Part shown: positions 23,601 through 33,960 of the stretch, one piece after another
Position numbering within the stretch: the stretch's first letter is position 1
Layout of the letters: each line of letters opens with the position of its first letter
Source: Cycas panzhihuaensis
Lineage: Eukaryota; Cycadophyta
Assembly: GCA_023213395.1 (NCBI GenBank)
Contig: CM041465.1
Span: forward strand, 233,189,741-233,253,740
Direction of reading: 5' to 3'
Length of the DNA stretch: 64,000 nt
Position numbers and translations under genes: made by a program
Notes under the pieces: model-generated
Database searches by the model: none
The model's input: the letters and a program-made list of their open reading frames with translations, nothing else
Told to the model about the DNA's origin: nothing

Positions 23601-24914
23601 TCATGATATGTATGGCTGGTTAGTCAAATACTACTAGGAGGGTCAAGGGAGGAACAAGAAGTGGAGATCTTTTGAGAACATGTAAGGTATGGAGGAGGAT
23701 ATTCAGAACCTGAAGTGGGAACTAAACAACCATATATACTTCAGCAGATTATTGAGGATAATATGATTTGGTCTATTTCTGCCTCTAGATCATACATAGT
23801 GAAGGAGGGGTATAACACCTTGCTGAAGGAGAAAGGTGTGGGCAAGGAGGACCTGCTAGTGGGAGTTTGGAAACTGGGATTATTCCCAAAGATAGCAGTG
23901 TTTTGGTGGTTGTGCTTACAAAATAAGATTTTTACAATTGACAATCTAATGAAAAGGGGATTTCCCATGGTAAACAGATGTGTGTTGTACAAGGAGAAGG
24001 CTGAATCTCTTGACCATATGAGCATACACTACTCTTATTCCAAGAACGTGTGGGCTGACTCCTAGTCAACTCTAGGGATTGAATGGGTGTCCTTGGGGTC
24101 CCTGAAGAGTTAGTGGCTAATGTGGAAAATTTCCTTTAAGACTCTGGGTAGATTGGGGAAGCTTATCCTCCTAGTGGGGGTTTGGAATATATGGAAAGAA
24201 CGTAATAGGAGGATTTTTCAAGGGAGAGAAATGGACGAACAAATACTATAAAGTAACATCAAGAGAGATATTGTAGAGATGGAAAAACCCAGAGAGGAGG
24301 TTAATGTATCTAAGGCAGAAGAGAGAATCTTAGCGAGATGGGGGATAGATAGTCAGAATGGGAGTGAACCGAAAAAGAGAAGAAATCAATGGAGTGTGCC
24401 TAGTGAGTTCTGGGTAAAAGTCAATTTTGATGGGGCTACCAAAGGGAACCCATGCGAGGCAGGAGGAGGAGCCTTATGTAGGGATCATGAAGGAAAGGTG
24501 TGGTGGGCATTTATGCAATACTCAAGTTCCTAGATGAATCATAAGGTTGAAATGAGAGCTATGTAGATGGCGGTAGACCTGGTGGATGAGGACGAATATG
24601 AGAGTGTAATAATAGAAGGTGTCTCCCTGAATGTGATCAGGAGCCTAAAGGGGGAGTCAGAGGTGGACTGGAGCAATCAAGAGATGGTTAATGATGCCCA
24701 AGACATCCTGAGATCCAAACAAAGGGTTCAGATCTGGCATACATATAGAGAAGGTAACGATGCAGTGGACTAGTTAGCAAACTAGGTAATGGCACATAAA
24801 AGAAGTAGGGTGTGGAGGGAGGAATTCTTGGAGGAGCTTCTGAGTCTAGTTAGACAAGACTTGATAGTGTAGATAAGAAATTAGTTAGGAAAGTGGGACG
24901 TGACAATGATGTGA
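20694..24914 (+). pseudogene. LINE ORF2: endonuclease, RT, zf-RVT, RNase H
   Basis: The start ATG (20694) overlaps the ORF1 stop as ATGA, suggesting coupled translation. The apurinic-type endonuclease opens with FS-stop-NIRGLN. Its catalytic Glu is a stop (TAG 20799-20801), GDFN reads GDFK (21117-21119) and the SDH His reads Gln (21372-21374). The reverse transcriptase (about 22010-22960) keeps KALGPDGFPPAFF, FRPISLCNVKYKILVKLLA and an F-I-D-D active site (22772-22783). The zf-RVT region (23978-24052) has Cys to Tyr changes. RNase H (about 24414-24780) keeps NFDGATKGNP, but one catalytic Asp is Val (24621-24623). Net one-base losses between 21570 and 22150, near 22970, and near 23640-23710 shift the frame three times and return it to the start frame. 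Confidence 0.88.
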
Positions 24915-25187
24915 TTAGCTAGGCCATGGGCATGTCATAGCCATTCTTTTTTCTTAGCTGATAGGTAACCGATGTAATGGTTTGGGGGTCCTGTTAAAAC
25001 CCTAATTTATATAAATTTTTACCTTATCAAAAAAAAAAAAAAAAAGTTCTCCTATGTTTTTTTTGAAAAGGATTTTCATGTAAATATCTAGGTTTATTTT
25101 ATTTTATTTTATGTATTTTATATATAATCCTATGGAAAATTTAATAAAATATTAAAGCTCTCATGGATATTAAGTTTTGCTAGTTAT

Positions 25188-25835
25188 AATAATATATTAG
25201 AATGAACAAATTCATCATCAAGGGGTAATTAAGAAGATGATATTTTCCTAATACCTTATTGAAATGATGATGTGTTCTTTATGCCTTATTTATGACCCTC
25301 CCCAAGTCAATACTAAAGGGGGATGCTAACAAATTAACAATTTAATGTTGGCATATAGAGTTGATTTTTTTTTTTTGATATCTAGAGGAGAACCTCTAGC
25401 CACCCTTAGTACAAAGTTCTGAAGTAAGGGGGACTCCCGGGATCTAGGTTTTTGTACTGCCTTTGTACTGGCTATGCTTGGAATTCATACCACCATCGTA
25501 CAACTAGCGCACACTCAACGGACTACTTTCTTTATAACAATGGATGCCGGTCAGACTACTTCCCTTTGAAGTGACTTGCACTTATGAGTTTTGAACCTGG
25601 GTCTCTCCTTGGTAATCGCCACATCTTACCAATCCACCCAGCCCCATGAGGCTACATATAGAGTTGATGTTAGGGAGAAGTAGTAAATGCCCTATTTAAA
25701 GGGCCCATCTTAATGTAATCCTTACCAATATTTAGACAAGATGTAATATCTTGTATTAATCTGATATAGATTCCTATTGTGTTTTAATAATATAATTACT
25801 TCAATTTATTCAGTGTGCGAAAATAAAGTTATTGG
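25188..25835 (+). mobile_element. Copia-type LTR remnant carrying a SINE
   Basis: A purine tract AAAGGGGGA (25315-25323) is followed by TGCTAACAAATTAAC, the usual arrangement at the start of a 3' LTR. The LTR-like text runs on, minus the SINE, to about 25825. No partner LTR was found in the window, so this may be the 3' end of a truncated element or a solo LTR with a little interior. Call based on layout only. Confidence 0.4.
25366..25654 (-). mobile_element. tRNA-derived SINE with 14-bp target duplication
   Basis: Read on the minus strand: a tRNA-like head with an A box (GGCTGGGTGGATTGGTAAG, 25625-25643) and a B box (AGGTTCAAAACTC, 25586-25598), a ~200-bp body, a 3' stem-loop CTAGAGG-TTCT-CCTCTAG (25382-25399), ATATC and an A tail (plus-strand T-run 25366-25376). 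It is flanked by a perfect 14-bp direct repeat CATATAGAGTTGAT (25352-25365 and 25655-25668), the hallmark of LINE-machinery insertion. The CpG content is higher than in the surrounding LTR, so it is a young arrival. The last bases before the A tail (TATC) match those of the LINE at 18653-25045 (TTATC), a possible but weak hint of a shared reverse transcriptase. Confidence 0.92.
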
Positions 25836-26784
25836 GTTGTTAGGATATAATGTTTTATCTACAAAATAAAGGGGCTTAAGGGGAGTTACTATAGACACCT
25901 CATTAATGTAACCTAAGTCACATAGGTGGACACATGTCAGACAAGTGTCATTCGAGCATGGTTTGATTACAATTAGTTCATAGGAGGTTATAAACCCTAA
26001 ATGTATTTATTTTTAGAGCTCTCTCTCCAATATTTAATCAAGTACTTTCATTATAAGTAACTTTTGATATAGTATCAGAGCAGGTTAGCCTACCCGATTA
26101 AGAGAAAAGATAATATGTGGAAGAGGTGTTTTACCTAAGATAAGGAGTTCTTTGGTTCATTTTAGAATCAAACAAGTTAAGGAGGAAAGTTATTAGACAA
26201 AGTTGAAGAATAACCAAGGAGAAGAAGGGCCTAGCAGATGAAGTCTAGAATTATATGGATTGGTACAAAATCGTACAATTATATGGATCAAAATTTTTGA
26301 AGGTCTCAAAACAAGACAAAACTTGACTAAAAGCTAGACCTCAACCTCCCTGTCCTTTTTCTCTTCTACATTGAGTTCATCAAAGGCCGATTTGAAGGGG
26401 TTTTACCCAATTTTATAGGTACCCATGCCTAAAAAGAAAGGTATACAGTTTCTCAAAAAATTCTTAGATTTCTCTCCCTAAAATAGATCGAAATCCTCTA
26501 TATATGATAATTAAGTAGATTGGAATCAATCTTTAAGATCGATCTGGAGTATTTTATCAAATACGAGTAGTTTTTCAAAAAACACTTAATCACCCTTCTT
26601 TTCCTTTTAAGTCAGATATCTCTTAGTTTAGGGACTACTTTGAGAAAATAGTTACAGAATTGTGGTCTACTCATCAATACCTTTTATTTGAGGTATTATT
26701 GATCTCATTTATATAACTTGGGTACTATACAAAATTTTGTATAGTTATACAAACTAAGGTTTTCACTCATTTTTTTTGTTGAAT

Positions 26785-27480
26785 ATGGCCTCCTCTATTC
26801 TTGCCCTTTTCAATGTTGATAAACTCACTGACAATAATTATCATGTCTGGAAAATAAAGAAAGAAACTCTCTTAATAGCTAAGAATGCCTGGAGAATTGC
26901 TACAGGGTAAGAAGCCAAGCCTAGAGTGGTTGGGCCATACCTGACAAACTGGGAAGAAAGAGATAGTGTAGGAATCATAATTTTAAAACTATCAATTTCT
27001 GACCCACTCCTTACATATGTAGAGAATTTGACCACTACATCTGACATCTGGAAATGTTTTAAAAATCTATATGGATAGAAGAATAAAGCTAGGATAGTGG
27101 CTTTAAAGGAAGAACTATTTAGACTTCACATGAAGGAGTCTAAAGCAGTTACTAAATTTATTCAAAAGGTTATTTCCTTAAGAAATTATCTCTCTAGTGT
27201 TAGTGCCACAATAACATATCAAGAATTTGTAGAAATGGTGGCTAATAAATCACCTAAATCCTTTGATGTAATAATAAATACCATCACCAACAATGATCAA
27301 TTAGCAATAATGGCATTAGATACCCTGACAAGGTTGCTGTTGAGACAAGAGCAAAGAAATAAAAAATATGAAGACTCAAGATAACTTGAAGATGTATTCA
27401 TGTCTAGATTAAACCTGAGACTCAGGGGCCAAAGTAGAGGAAAAGGAAGAATTCTAAAACCTCAAACTTCATCATGAGGT
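26785..27480 (+). pseudogene. Copia gag, decayed
   Basis: Starts ATG 26785 (MASSILALFNVDKLTDNNY, then HVWK), which is the typical plant Copia gag opening. It continues past two stops into an open stretch 27097-27384 with LKEELFRLHMKES and FIQKVISLRNYLSS (UBN2-type capsid). Just downstream (27515-27620) are two decayed zinc knuckles in which Cys codons read Tyr (YYNYGRTSHFASS and CYHYGQP). The frame is conserved throughout, with nonsense changes only. Confidence 0.8.
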
Positions 27481-27719
27481 ATATGGCAAGATGCAAGGGG
27501 CTAAGGATGTAGTACAACTCCAAGAATATATTACAATTATGGTAGGACTAGTCATTTTGCAAGTTCATATAGGGTCTTTGACTTGTGTTATCATTATGGT
27601 CAACCATGACAATTTTCATACTAATGTCCACTTAGGGGAGTAGACATCCAGAGAGGGAAACATCAAGTAGGAAACTTCAACAAAGAGCATATGGATAGAG
27701 AAGAAGAAGAGGAAACTAC

Positions 27720-30700
27720 CTTCATTATCATGCTTGTAGCAAGTCTTTAGGATAAAGACATGTGGTACATTGACTCAGGGGCATCATAACATATGACTAG
27801 TATAGAAGAATGGCTTGAAACCCTAAAACCATACTCACTAGACAAATCAATAGAGTTAGGGGATAAATCCCCCCTTAATATAAAAGAGTGGGAACCATAG
27901 TAGTAAAATTACAAGACAATGTCAAAAATAATATAAATGTACTCCTAGTTCCAGATCTAAAAATAAGCCTTTTATTTGTTTCTCGACTTAAGAAAAAGAG
28001 GTTAAGGACTATCTTTGATGAAGAAGGATTTTGTTATATCCTTTAGATAAAAAGCAATAGCTATGTAATTGCTAAAGAAGTTAAAAGTAATGATCTTTAT
28101 AGGATACTTTCATACCATGTTCTACCTGATGTGAAATCATGTACTGTTGTAAGTCATAATAACAAAATTTGGCATTTGAAATATGGACACCTTCACATAG
28201 ATATATTAAAAACTATGAAAAAGGAAGGATTGGTTAGTGGGCTACCATCAATCATATATGATAATTTTATATGTAAAAGCTGCTAACAAGGAAAACAACA
28301 CAGGTTGCCATTTAAAGAGAGCAAGTGGTGAGCCTAGAATAAATTAGAATTAGTTCACACAAATATATATGGACCCTTCACTCCACATTCCATTAATGAA
28401 TGTAAATACTTTCTCACATTCATAGATAACTTGACTAAAAAGATTTGGGTCCATTTTCTACACAATAAATCAAAAGTATATGATATATTCAAGGAATTCA
28501 AAGCTGAAGTAGGACTAAATGCTAAAGAAAAAAATAAATTTATAAGATCTGATGGGGGAGGTGAGTATATCTCTAAAGAATTTTTAGAATATGGCAAAGC
28601 TAATAGAATATGAAGGTAGGTCATAACATCATACACACCTCAATCCAATGGGGTTATAGAAAGAAAGAACAGAGCCATTATGGAAATGACTTAGAGTATG
28701 GTACATGGAAAAGGGGTTCCCAAATCATATTAGGTTGAAGTAGTAAAGATTACTTGTTATCTACTAAATAGGAGCCTAATTAGGGCAGTAGACCTTCTCA
28801 CACTAGAAGAAGCATGGACAGGAAGAAAGTCAGATGTAAGTCATCTAAAAGGGTTTGGTTGTCAATCTTTTTTTCACATACTAGATAAAAAAAGAACAAA
28901 GCTTAACTCAAAAAGATTAGAATGCATTATGATTAGCTATAGCAAGAGTTCAAAAGCTTATAAATGCATAGATCCAAAAACAAATAAGATCTATTTAAGT
29001 TGAGATGTCATCTTTAATGAAGAAGAAGAAGATACAAATCAAATTAGAATAATAAAAAACTCACCTCATGTTGCTCATGAAGATACTCCTACAGAAGAAG
29101 AATCTATCATAACTTTAGAAGATATTTTAGAAGAGTCTATCTCACCCCAAGCTTCTCATAAAGATTCCACTTTAAAAGAAGAAGAAGAATCTCCTGAAAA
29201 GTCAAAGATTAATGAGGCTAAAAAAGGAAAAAGAGTACCCAAGTGATACCTCAAAAAAATTGAGGAAGGGAAAGGAGATATACTTCTTTATAGAATAAGG
29301 AGTGAAAAGCACTGAGCCTTGTACAACCACATAGAACCATAATTGTATGCAAAAGTAAAGGAGCACATTGAATAGAGAAGCATTATGGATGGCGAACTAG
29401 ACTTTGTCATTAGAAATCAAACTTGGTAATTAGTAGTACTACCACCTAATAAGCTAGTGGTAAAATATAAATGGATCTACAAAATAAAAGAAGAAGCAAA
29501 TGAGAAGGTAGAAAAATATAAGGCCAGATTAGTTACAAAGGGCTACACCCAAATAATAGGAGTGGATTATGATGAAACTTTTCCACCTATAGCTAAACTA
29601 GATACTATAAGAATAGTGATAACTTTAGCATCATAAAAAAACTAGAAGATATACCAATTAGATGTGAAAAGTTCCTTTCTGAATAATGAAATAGAAAAAA
29701 AAGTCCACATGTCACATCTTGATGGTTACATCAAACAAGGATAGGAATACTTAGTCTGTAAATTGATAAAGACCTTGTATGGATTAAAACAAGATCCTCG
29801 TGCATGGTATGTTAAGTTAGATAATTATCTTTACCAAAATGTCTTCCACAAGTGTAGTTCAAACTCAAGTTTGTATGTAAAGAATAAAAATGACATAATC
29901 ATTATAGTAGTGGTATATGTTGATGATATGATTCTCATTGGTGATGATGAAGAATCAATATTTGACATAAAAAATCAATTGGAGAGTAAATTTGAAATGA
30001 TTGATCTAGGCTTCCTCAACTATTACTTGGGAATCCAAGTTGATCAAAAGGGTAATTTAGTTACCTTCTGTCAAAGCAAGTACATTAAAGACTTGCTAAT
30101 AAATTTCCAAATGAAAGAATGTAATCTATGCTCCACCCCTATGGAAGTAAACCATAATCTAGTCCTAGATGAGAAAGAACCATATGTTAATGCAACTTTG
30201 TACAGGTAACTCATTAGCAGTCTAATCTATCTCATAATAATTAGACCTAACATCTCATATTCTGTAGGTATGATATCAAGGTATATGTATGAACCTAGAA
30301 CAAAACATTAGAAAGTTGTAAAGAGGATATTGAGATATTTAAAAGGAACAATAGAATTGAAGTTGATATTTCTAAAGGAAAAATCTCTTTAATTGATAGG
30401 ATTCTATGATTCAGATTGGGCATGAGATAAAGAACAAAGGAAATCAACCAATGGGCATTGGTTTTTCTTGGGCACATCACCAATCTCTTGGAGTAGCAAA
30501 AAATAAGCTACAGTTGTTTTATTATCCTTAGAAGTAGAGTATAAGTTAACAGTTAGTACAACCATTGAAGCAATATAGCTAAGGGAGCTCCTAATAGATT
30601 AAAATCTGCACCAAAAGGACCAACAATACTCTACTCCAACAATCAAAGCACAATCAAGCTAACTAGAAATCTAATACTTCATAGTAGAACTAAGCACATT

Positions 30701-30845
30701 GGAGTACATAATTATTTTATTTAAGAAAAGGTTCAAAACAAGGAGATTAATCTTATCTACTACCTAACAAGAGATCAAGTGGCTGATATATTAACAAAGT
30801 CTCTAGGAAAAGATAGATTTCAAATTTTTAGAGATAAGATAGGAT
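27720..30845 (+). pseudogene. Copia pol (protease, integrase, RT, RNase H), decayed
   Basis: The protease motif WYIDSGAS is at 27763-27786. A one-base loss near 27885 shifts the frame, after which one frame runs on. The pre-integrase zinc region is near 28170-28290. In the integrase the first catalytic Asp reads Asn (HTNIYGPF, AAT 28362-28364), while SDGGGEY (about 28540-28570) is kept. The RT runs from WIYKIK (29470) through LYGLKQDPRAWY (29775-29810) to an intact YVDD (29916-29927). The RNase H piece has GFYDSDWA (about 30400-30425) and a degraded end before the polypurine tract. The RT stretch 29763-30209 is still open for 148 codons. Confidence 0.9.
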
Positions 30846-31103
30846 AAAGGGATAAAACATTAAGAGAGGGTGTTAGGATACAATGTTTTATCTATGCAAT
30901 AAAAGGGTTCAAGGGAGTTACTATAAACACCTCATTAATATAACTTAAGTCACATAGGTGGACACATGTCAAATAAGTGTCACTTTGGTATGTTTTGATT
31001 ACAATTAATTCATATGAGGTTATAAACCCTAATTTTTAGAGCTCTCTCTCTAATATTCAATTGAGTACTTTCATTTGCCATCTGAGTAACTTTTAACATG
31101 GGT

Positions 31104-31229
31104 AACATTTCTTTTTATATAGTTTCCACATAACACTTTTTACTTTATGTACCTATATGTATCTTTTAATATTCATCTTTATTAGTAATTAATAGTAGAT
31201 AATTTATACTTTATATTTTATTAATATTA
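31104..31229. repeat. Copy 2 of the short dispersed repeat
   Basis: Matches 16235-16360. With the Copia removed, 25780-25837 plus this piece is continuous with copy 1. It merges on the right into the ATT/ATC microsatellite. Confidence 0.65.
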
Positions 31230-31262
<33 letters not shown>

Positions 31263-31300
31263 CATCATCATCATCATCATCATTATCATCATCATCATCA

Positions 31301-31335
<35 letters not shown>

Positions 31336-31337
31336 TA
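31230..31337. repeat. (ATT)n/(ATC)n microsatellite
   Basis: About 36 triplets, ATT at both ends and ATC in the middle blocks. The pattern fits T-to-C changes spreading by slippage within a pure ATT tract. Confidence 0.95.
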
Positions 31338-31424
31338 TCTTTATTAAAAATGTTTGATTTATTAAATAGAAAAATTTACATACATGGTGTAATAAAAAAA
31401 TTATAGAAAGAATGCATCTCTCAA

Positions 31425-31670
31425 TGTATTCAAAATTATAAAAAAACTAGTATAAATCTCAAATTAATCTCATAATATATTTAAAATTGATTGTGTAGAT
31501 ATAGTTAGCATATACCCATTGCATAAGATAGGAATATAAAGGGTTGATCATGCAAGGTGACATATGGAGTTCACAACATTAAGTTATGACTAATCCCAAA
31601 CTATGATAACATGACTCTTAACTTCAAACATTAATATATATCTCATAAAATTAAATATTATCTTCTAATA
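31425..31670 (-). repeat. 3' LTR of the gene-capturing element
   Basis: Aligns with the 5' LTR copy: CTAGTATAAATCTCAAATT, TCATAATATATT.AAAATT and GAGTTCACAACATTAAGTT are shared. It is about 90 bp shorter because of internal deletions. Confidence 0.85.
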
Positions 31671-31671
31671 T

Positions 31672-33630
31672 CCCCCTATAATATTTAAAATTTATAATAA
31701 CAAAATATATCAAATATAATTCATGTAGACCATCAATCTGCTTCATGAGAAAATAACATTGACATCCATATAAAGATATCACCATCTGTTAGATCACATA
31801 GGTGACTAAGTATCATCTCCATTGATTACCTTGATAATGCCTTCACATATATGGTTCATCAGCATAAAGTAGATCTTTATCTAACATGTATCCTAGGAGC
31901 AAGCTAAACTACCTAACTAGATAAATACCATAAAGCTAGACATTCTGTCAAACATCTGTACTACTACATATCAGGAAAAATATAAGCGATGGTGCATTCA
32001 TTAGGTAGAACACCAACTATAAATAAGATATCAACATATGAAGGAAGTGATATTTATGTCATCTTCCATAAGAAGAAAAAAAAGTACCAATACTAATGAT
32101 GATGAGGAGGGCAAATTAATTGTGCCTTCAAACTTAATAAATACCATTACAATAAGAAGGGAAAATTTGTTATGCCTCTAAACTTAATGAACATTATGAT
32201 AAAAGGAAATAAAGAGGGAAATTTTATTGTGTCTCTAAACTTAAAAACATTACATTTACATCAAGCATAAGATAAAATAAAATGCAATATAGGAAACATG
32301 TTTGAATCATTTAAACATAGTTGTAATATTAGTAATAATTGTAGTTTATTGTATAAATACTAGAGGAAATGCAAGATCCTAATATAATTGTCTAAAAAAC
32401 ATGCAAATGTAAAATGTTACCTTAAAAACTACTCCTTAATAGGCAGTCAATGATACCGCCCAAGTGATGTAAATGGTAATAATTGTAACATCTAAAGAAC
32501 ATGCAAGATCCTTTACTAATACTTTTTATAAACCTAGAATCACACTTAGTGTTATGTGGCTAAAATAGTAGATAAGAGGCACTTTAATAGGTATCTCAGG
32601 CATCTCATTACCCATAAAAACTTAAGAATTTTTTTGTTGAACTTTAATAGTATATTTATTAATGATGAATTCTAATTATACCTCAACTACTTTATGTCAT
32701 AATTTTACTTTTAAATAAATTCAAAGGGGCATAATTATCTAAAACTCAACCTTAATAATACCAAGAGCTCCTCCAATCACAAATGCTAAAAAAAATGATG
32801 GAAGAAGTTACTTTTCAATACTAGAGAAGCAAGTTGATTGGTTTATTAATGCCAATACTGCTAGAAATGTAATTTGTACTATCTCCCAACCTAGGTTATT
32901 TGTCTTTAGATCATTCCTATCATTCTAAAAGAAAATTTAAAATTGGTTTAATCTCTTTTTATTTTGTGATGGTTTTAGAGTCACTTCCTTTGAATTCACT
33001 TGGAAATGCATTCTTCTTTCTATTTAGCAAAATCCAATGTATTAGTAAGATGAGAAGTAGTCATCCATTTAGAAACTCTTTCTTGACATGCATGTACTAT
33101 AATAAAATATCTATCTCACTCAATTCCATTGACCATTTTGGTCATCTATGGAAAGTAACTATAAATCATAATAAATTTGTATTCATGAAAAAAAAGGTAT
33201 GATCTAAGCTTAGGTTTTCTTAAAGAGATCTATTGAAGTAATACCAAAAAAAAAAGTCCCTATAAAGCTTATGGATCCCTATTCACTGTTAATTATGTCG
33301 ATGCTACTTAGTATTTATAGGACCAGTCATAAAGCTACTCACTCCAAATTCACTACTACCCTTATGAGTAGGGTCAAGATAAATAACATTTGAAATAAAT
33401 AAGAATCTGTCATGAAGCTATAAAGGTTGAGATGCATTTGAAGGCACAAACTGAGGCAATATCCTATTAGTAGGGTGACCTAGCTTACTAGAAGATTTCT
33501 AGAGAATTCTAACATCCTTGTAAATGGGCCCTCTTTTAGAATCACGAGCTCAAAAATGAAAGCATCAAAGATTAAGGCAATTTTTAATAAGATGTGCCAA
33601 AAGACATCAATTAAATAAAATGGGTAGTTT
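31672..33630 (-). other. Interior of unknown origin, 3' part of the element
   Basis: No recognised protein. Three imperfect ~50-bp tandem units lie at 32104-32258, each ending in a variant of GCCTCTAAACTTAATGA. A minus-strand reading near 33330-33390 gives LDPTHKGSSEFGVSSFMTG, and one near 33040-33100 gives further codon-like text, but I could not match either to a family. It may contain the H2B 3' untranslated sequence or further captured gene pieces. Confidence 0.45.
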
Positions 33631-33960
33631 TTAGCTACTAGTAAACTTGGTGATAGCCTTGGTACCCTCAGAGATGGCATGTTTAGCAAGCTCCCCTGAA
33701 AGCACAAGCCTGATGGTAGTCTAGATCTCACACAGTAATGGTGGGCTTCTTGTTATGACTAGCAAGCCTCAATGCCTCGTTTGTCAATTTCTCAAAAATG
33801 TCATTAATAAAGGTATTCATGAACCCTATGGCCTTGTTGGAGAGGTCATTGTTGGGATGAACTTATTTCAACCCTTTGAATATGTATATCTTATATGTCT
33901 CTATTAACTTCTTATGGCCCTTCTTCCTCCCTACCTTCCTTGGAAGAGATTTATTCTCTA
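33631..33960 (-). pseudogene. Histone H2B pseudogene (captured, intronless)
   Basis: On the minus strand this reads most of a plant histone H2B, the nucleosome core protein that pairs with H2A. Visible landmarks in order: a basic tail ending GRKKGHKKLIETYKIYIFK, then [61 protein letters not shown] and AITKFTSS before TAA (33631-33633). About 110 of the usual 130-150 codons are present; the start of the tail is missing. Defects: a CAG-to-TAA-type stop before VHP, a one-base loss near 33725 and a TAG in place of Gln in the EIQT motif. It directly abuts the ARGONAUTE piece at 33950-33960, in a different frame. Confidence 0.93.

Larger units (their letters stand above)
18653..25045 (+). mobile_element. 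Full-length L1-clade LINE with RNase H
   Basis: A 6.4-kb non-LTR retrotransposon inserted in an LTR. Order: 5' UTR (18653-19287), ORF1 (19288-20697), ORF2 (20694-24914), 3' UTR and a poly(A) tail of about 17 (25029-25045). The target AAGAAAGTTC precedes it (18643-18652) and AAAAGTTC follows the tail, while the uninterrupted sister LTR has a single GAGAAAGTTCTCC at that place; this shows a target duplication of about 7-10 bp. ORF2 has endonuclease, reverse transcriptase, zf-RVT and RNase H domains in the usual plant order. Higher GC and CpG than its host LTR mark it as younger. It is dead: about six stops in ORF1, and many stops plus three frameshifts in ORF2. Confidence 0.93.
16364..25187 (+). 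mobile_element. Small coding-less LTR element, split by a LINE
   Basis: The 5' LTR (16364-16587) starts TGTTGGA and is followed by a decayed tRNA-Met primer site TGGTATTAGAGC (16589-16600). The 3' LTR starts at 18491 with TGTTGGA after a purine run (AAGGGGTAA) and is interrupted at 18652 by the LINE; it resumes at about 25046 and fades near 25187. The 1.9-kb interior has no open frame or pol motif, so the element is non-autonomous (LARD/TRIM type) with Copia-like ends. A/T-rich flanks (ATATA before, ATATT after) are compatible with a 5-bp target duplication but not decisive. Confidence 0.75.
25838..31098 (+). mobile_element. Complete Copia retrotransposon, TSD TGGGT
   Basis: 5' LTR 25838-26069 and 3' LTR 30871-31098, both starting TGTTAGGATA and about 230 bp. 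The direct repeat TGGGT lies at 25833-25837 and 31099-31103. The primer site TAGTATCAGAGC (26070-26081) and a polypurine AAGAGAGGG (30862-30870) complete it. The interior holds one gag-pol polyprotein in Copia order (protease, integrase, RT, RNase H). There are many G-to-A/C-to-T stops and few shifts. It is nonfunctional but structurally complete. Confidence 0.95.

Noticed and set aside
32900-33202. 100-codon plus-strand frame starting MSLDHSYHS
   Set aside because: It lies antisense inside the gene-capturing element and has no domain resemblance.
33480-33731. 83-codon minus-strand frame overlapping H2B
   Set aside because: It is an alternative-frame reading of the H2B 3' half and the sequence behind it; the true H2B frame is different.
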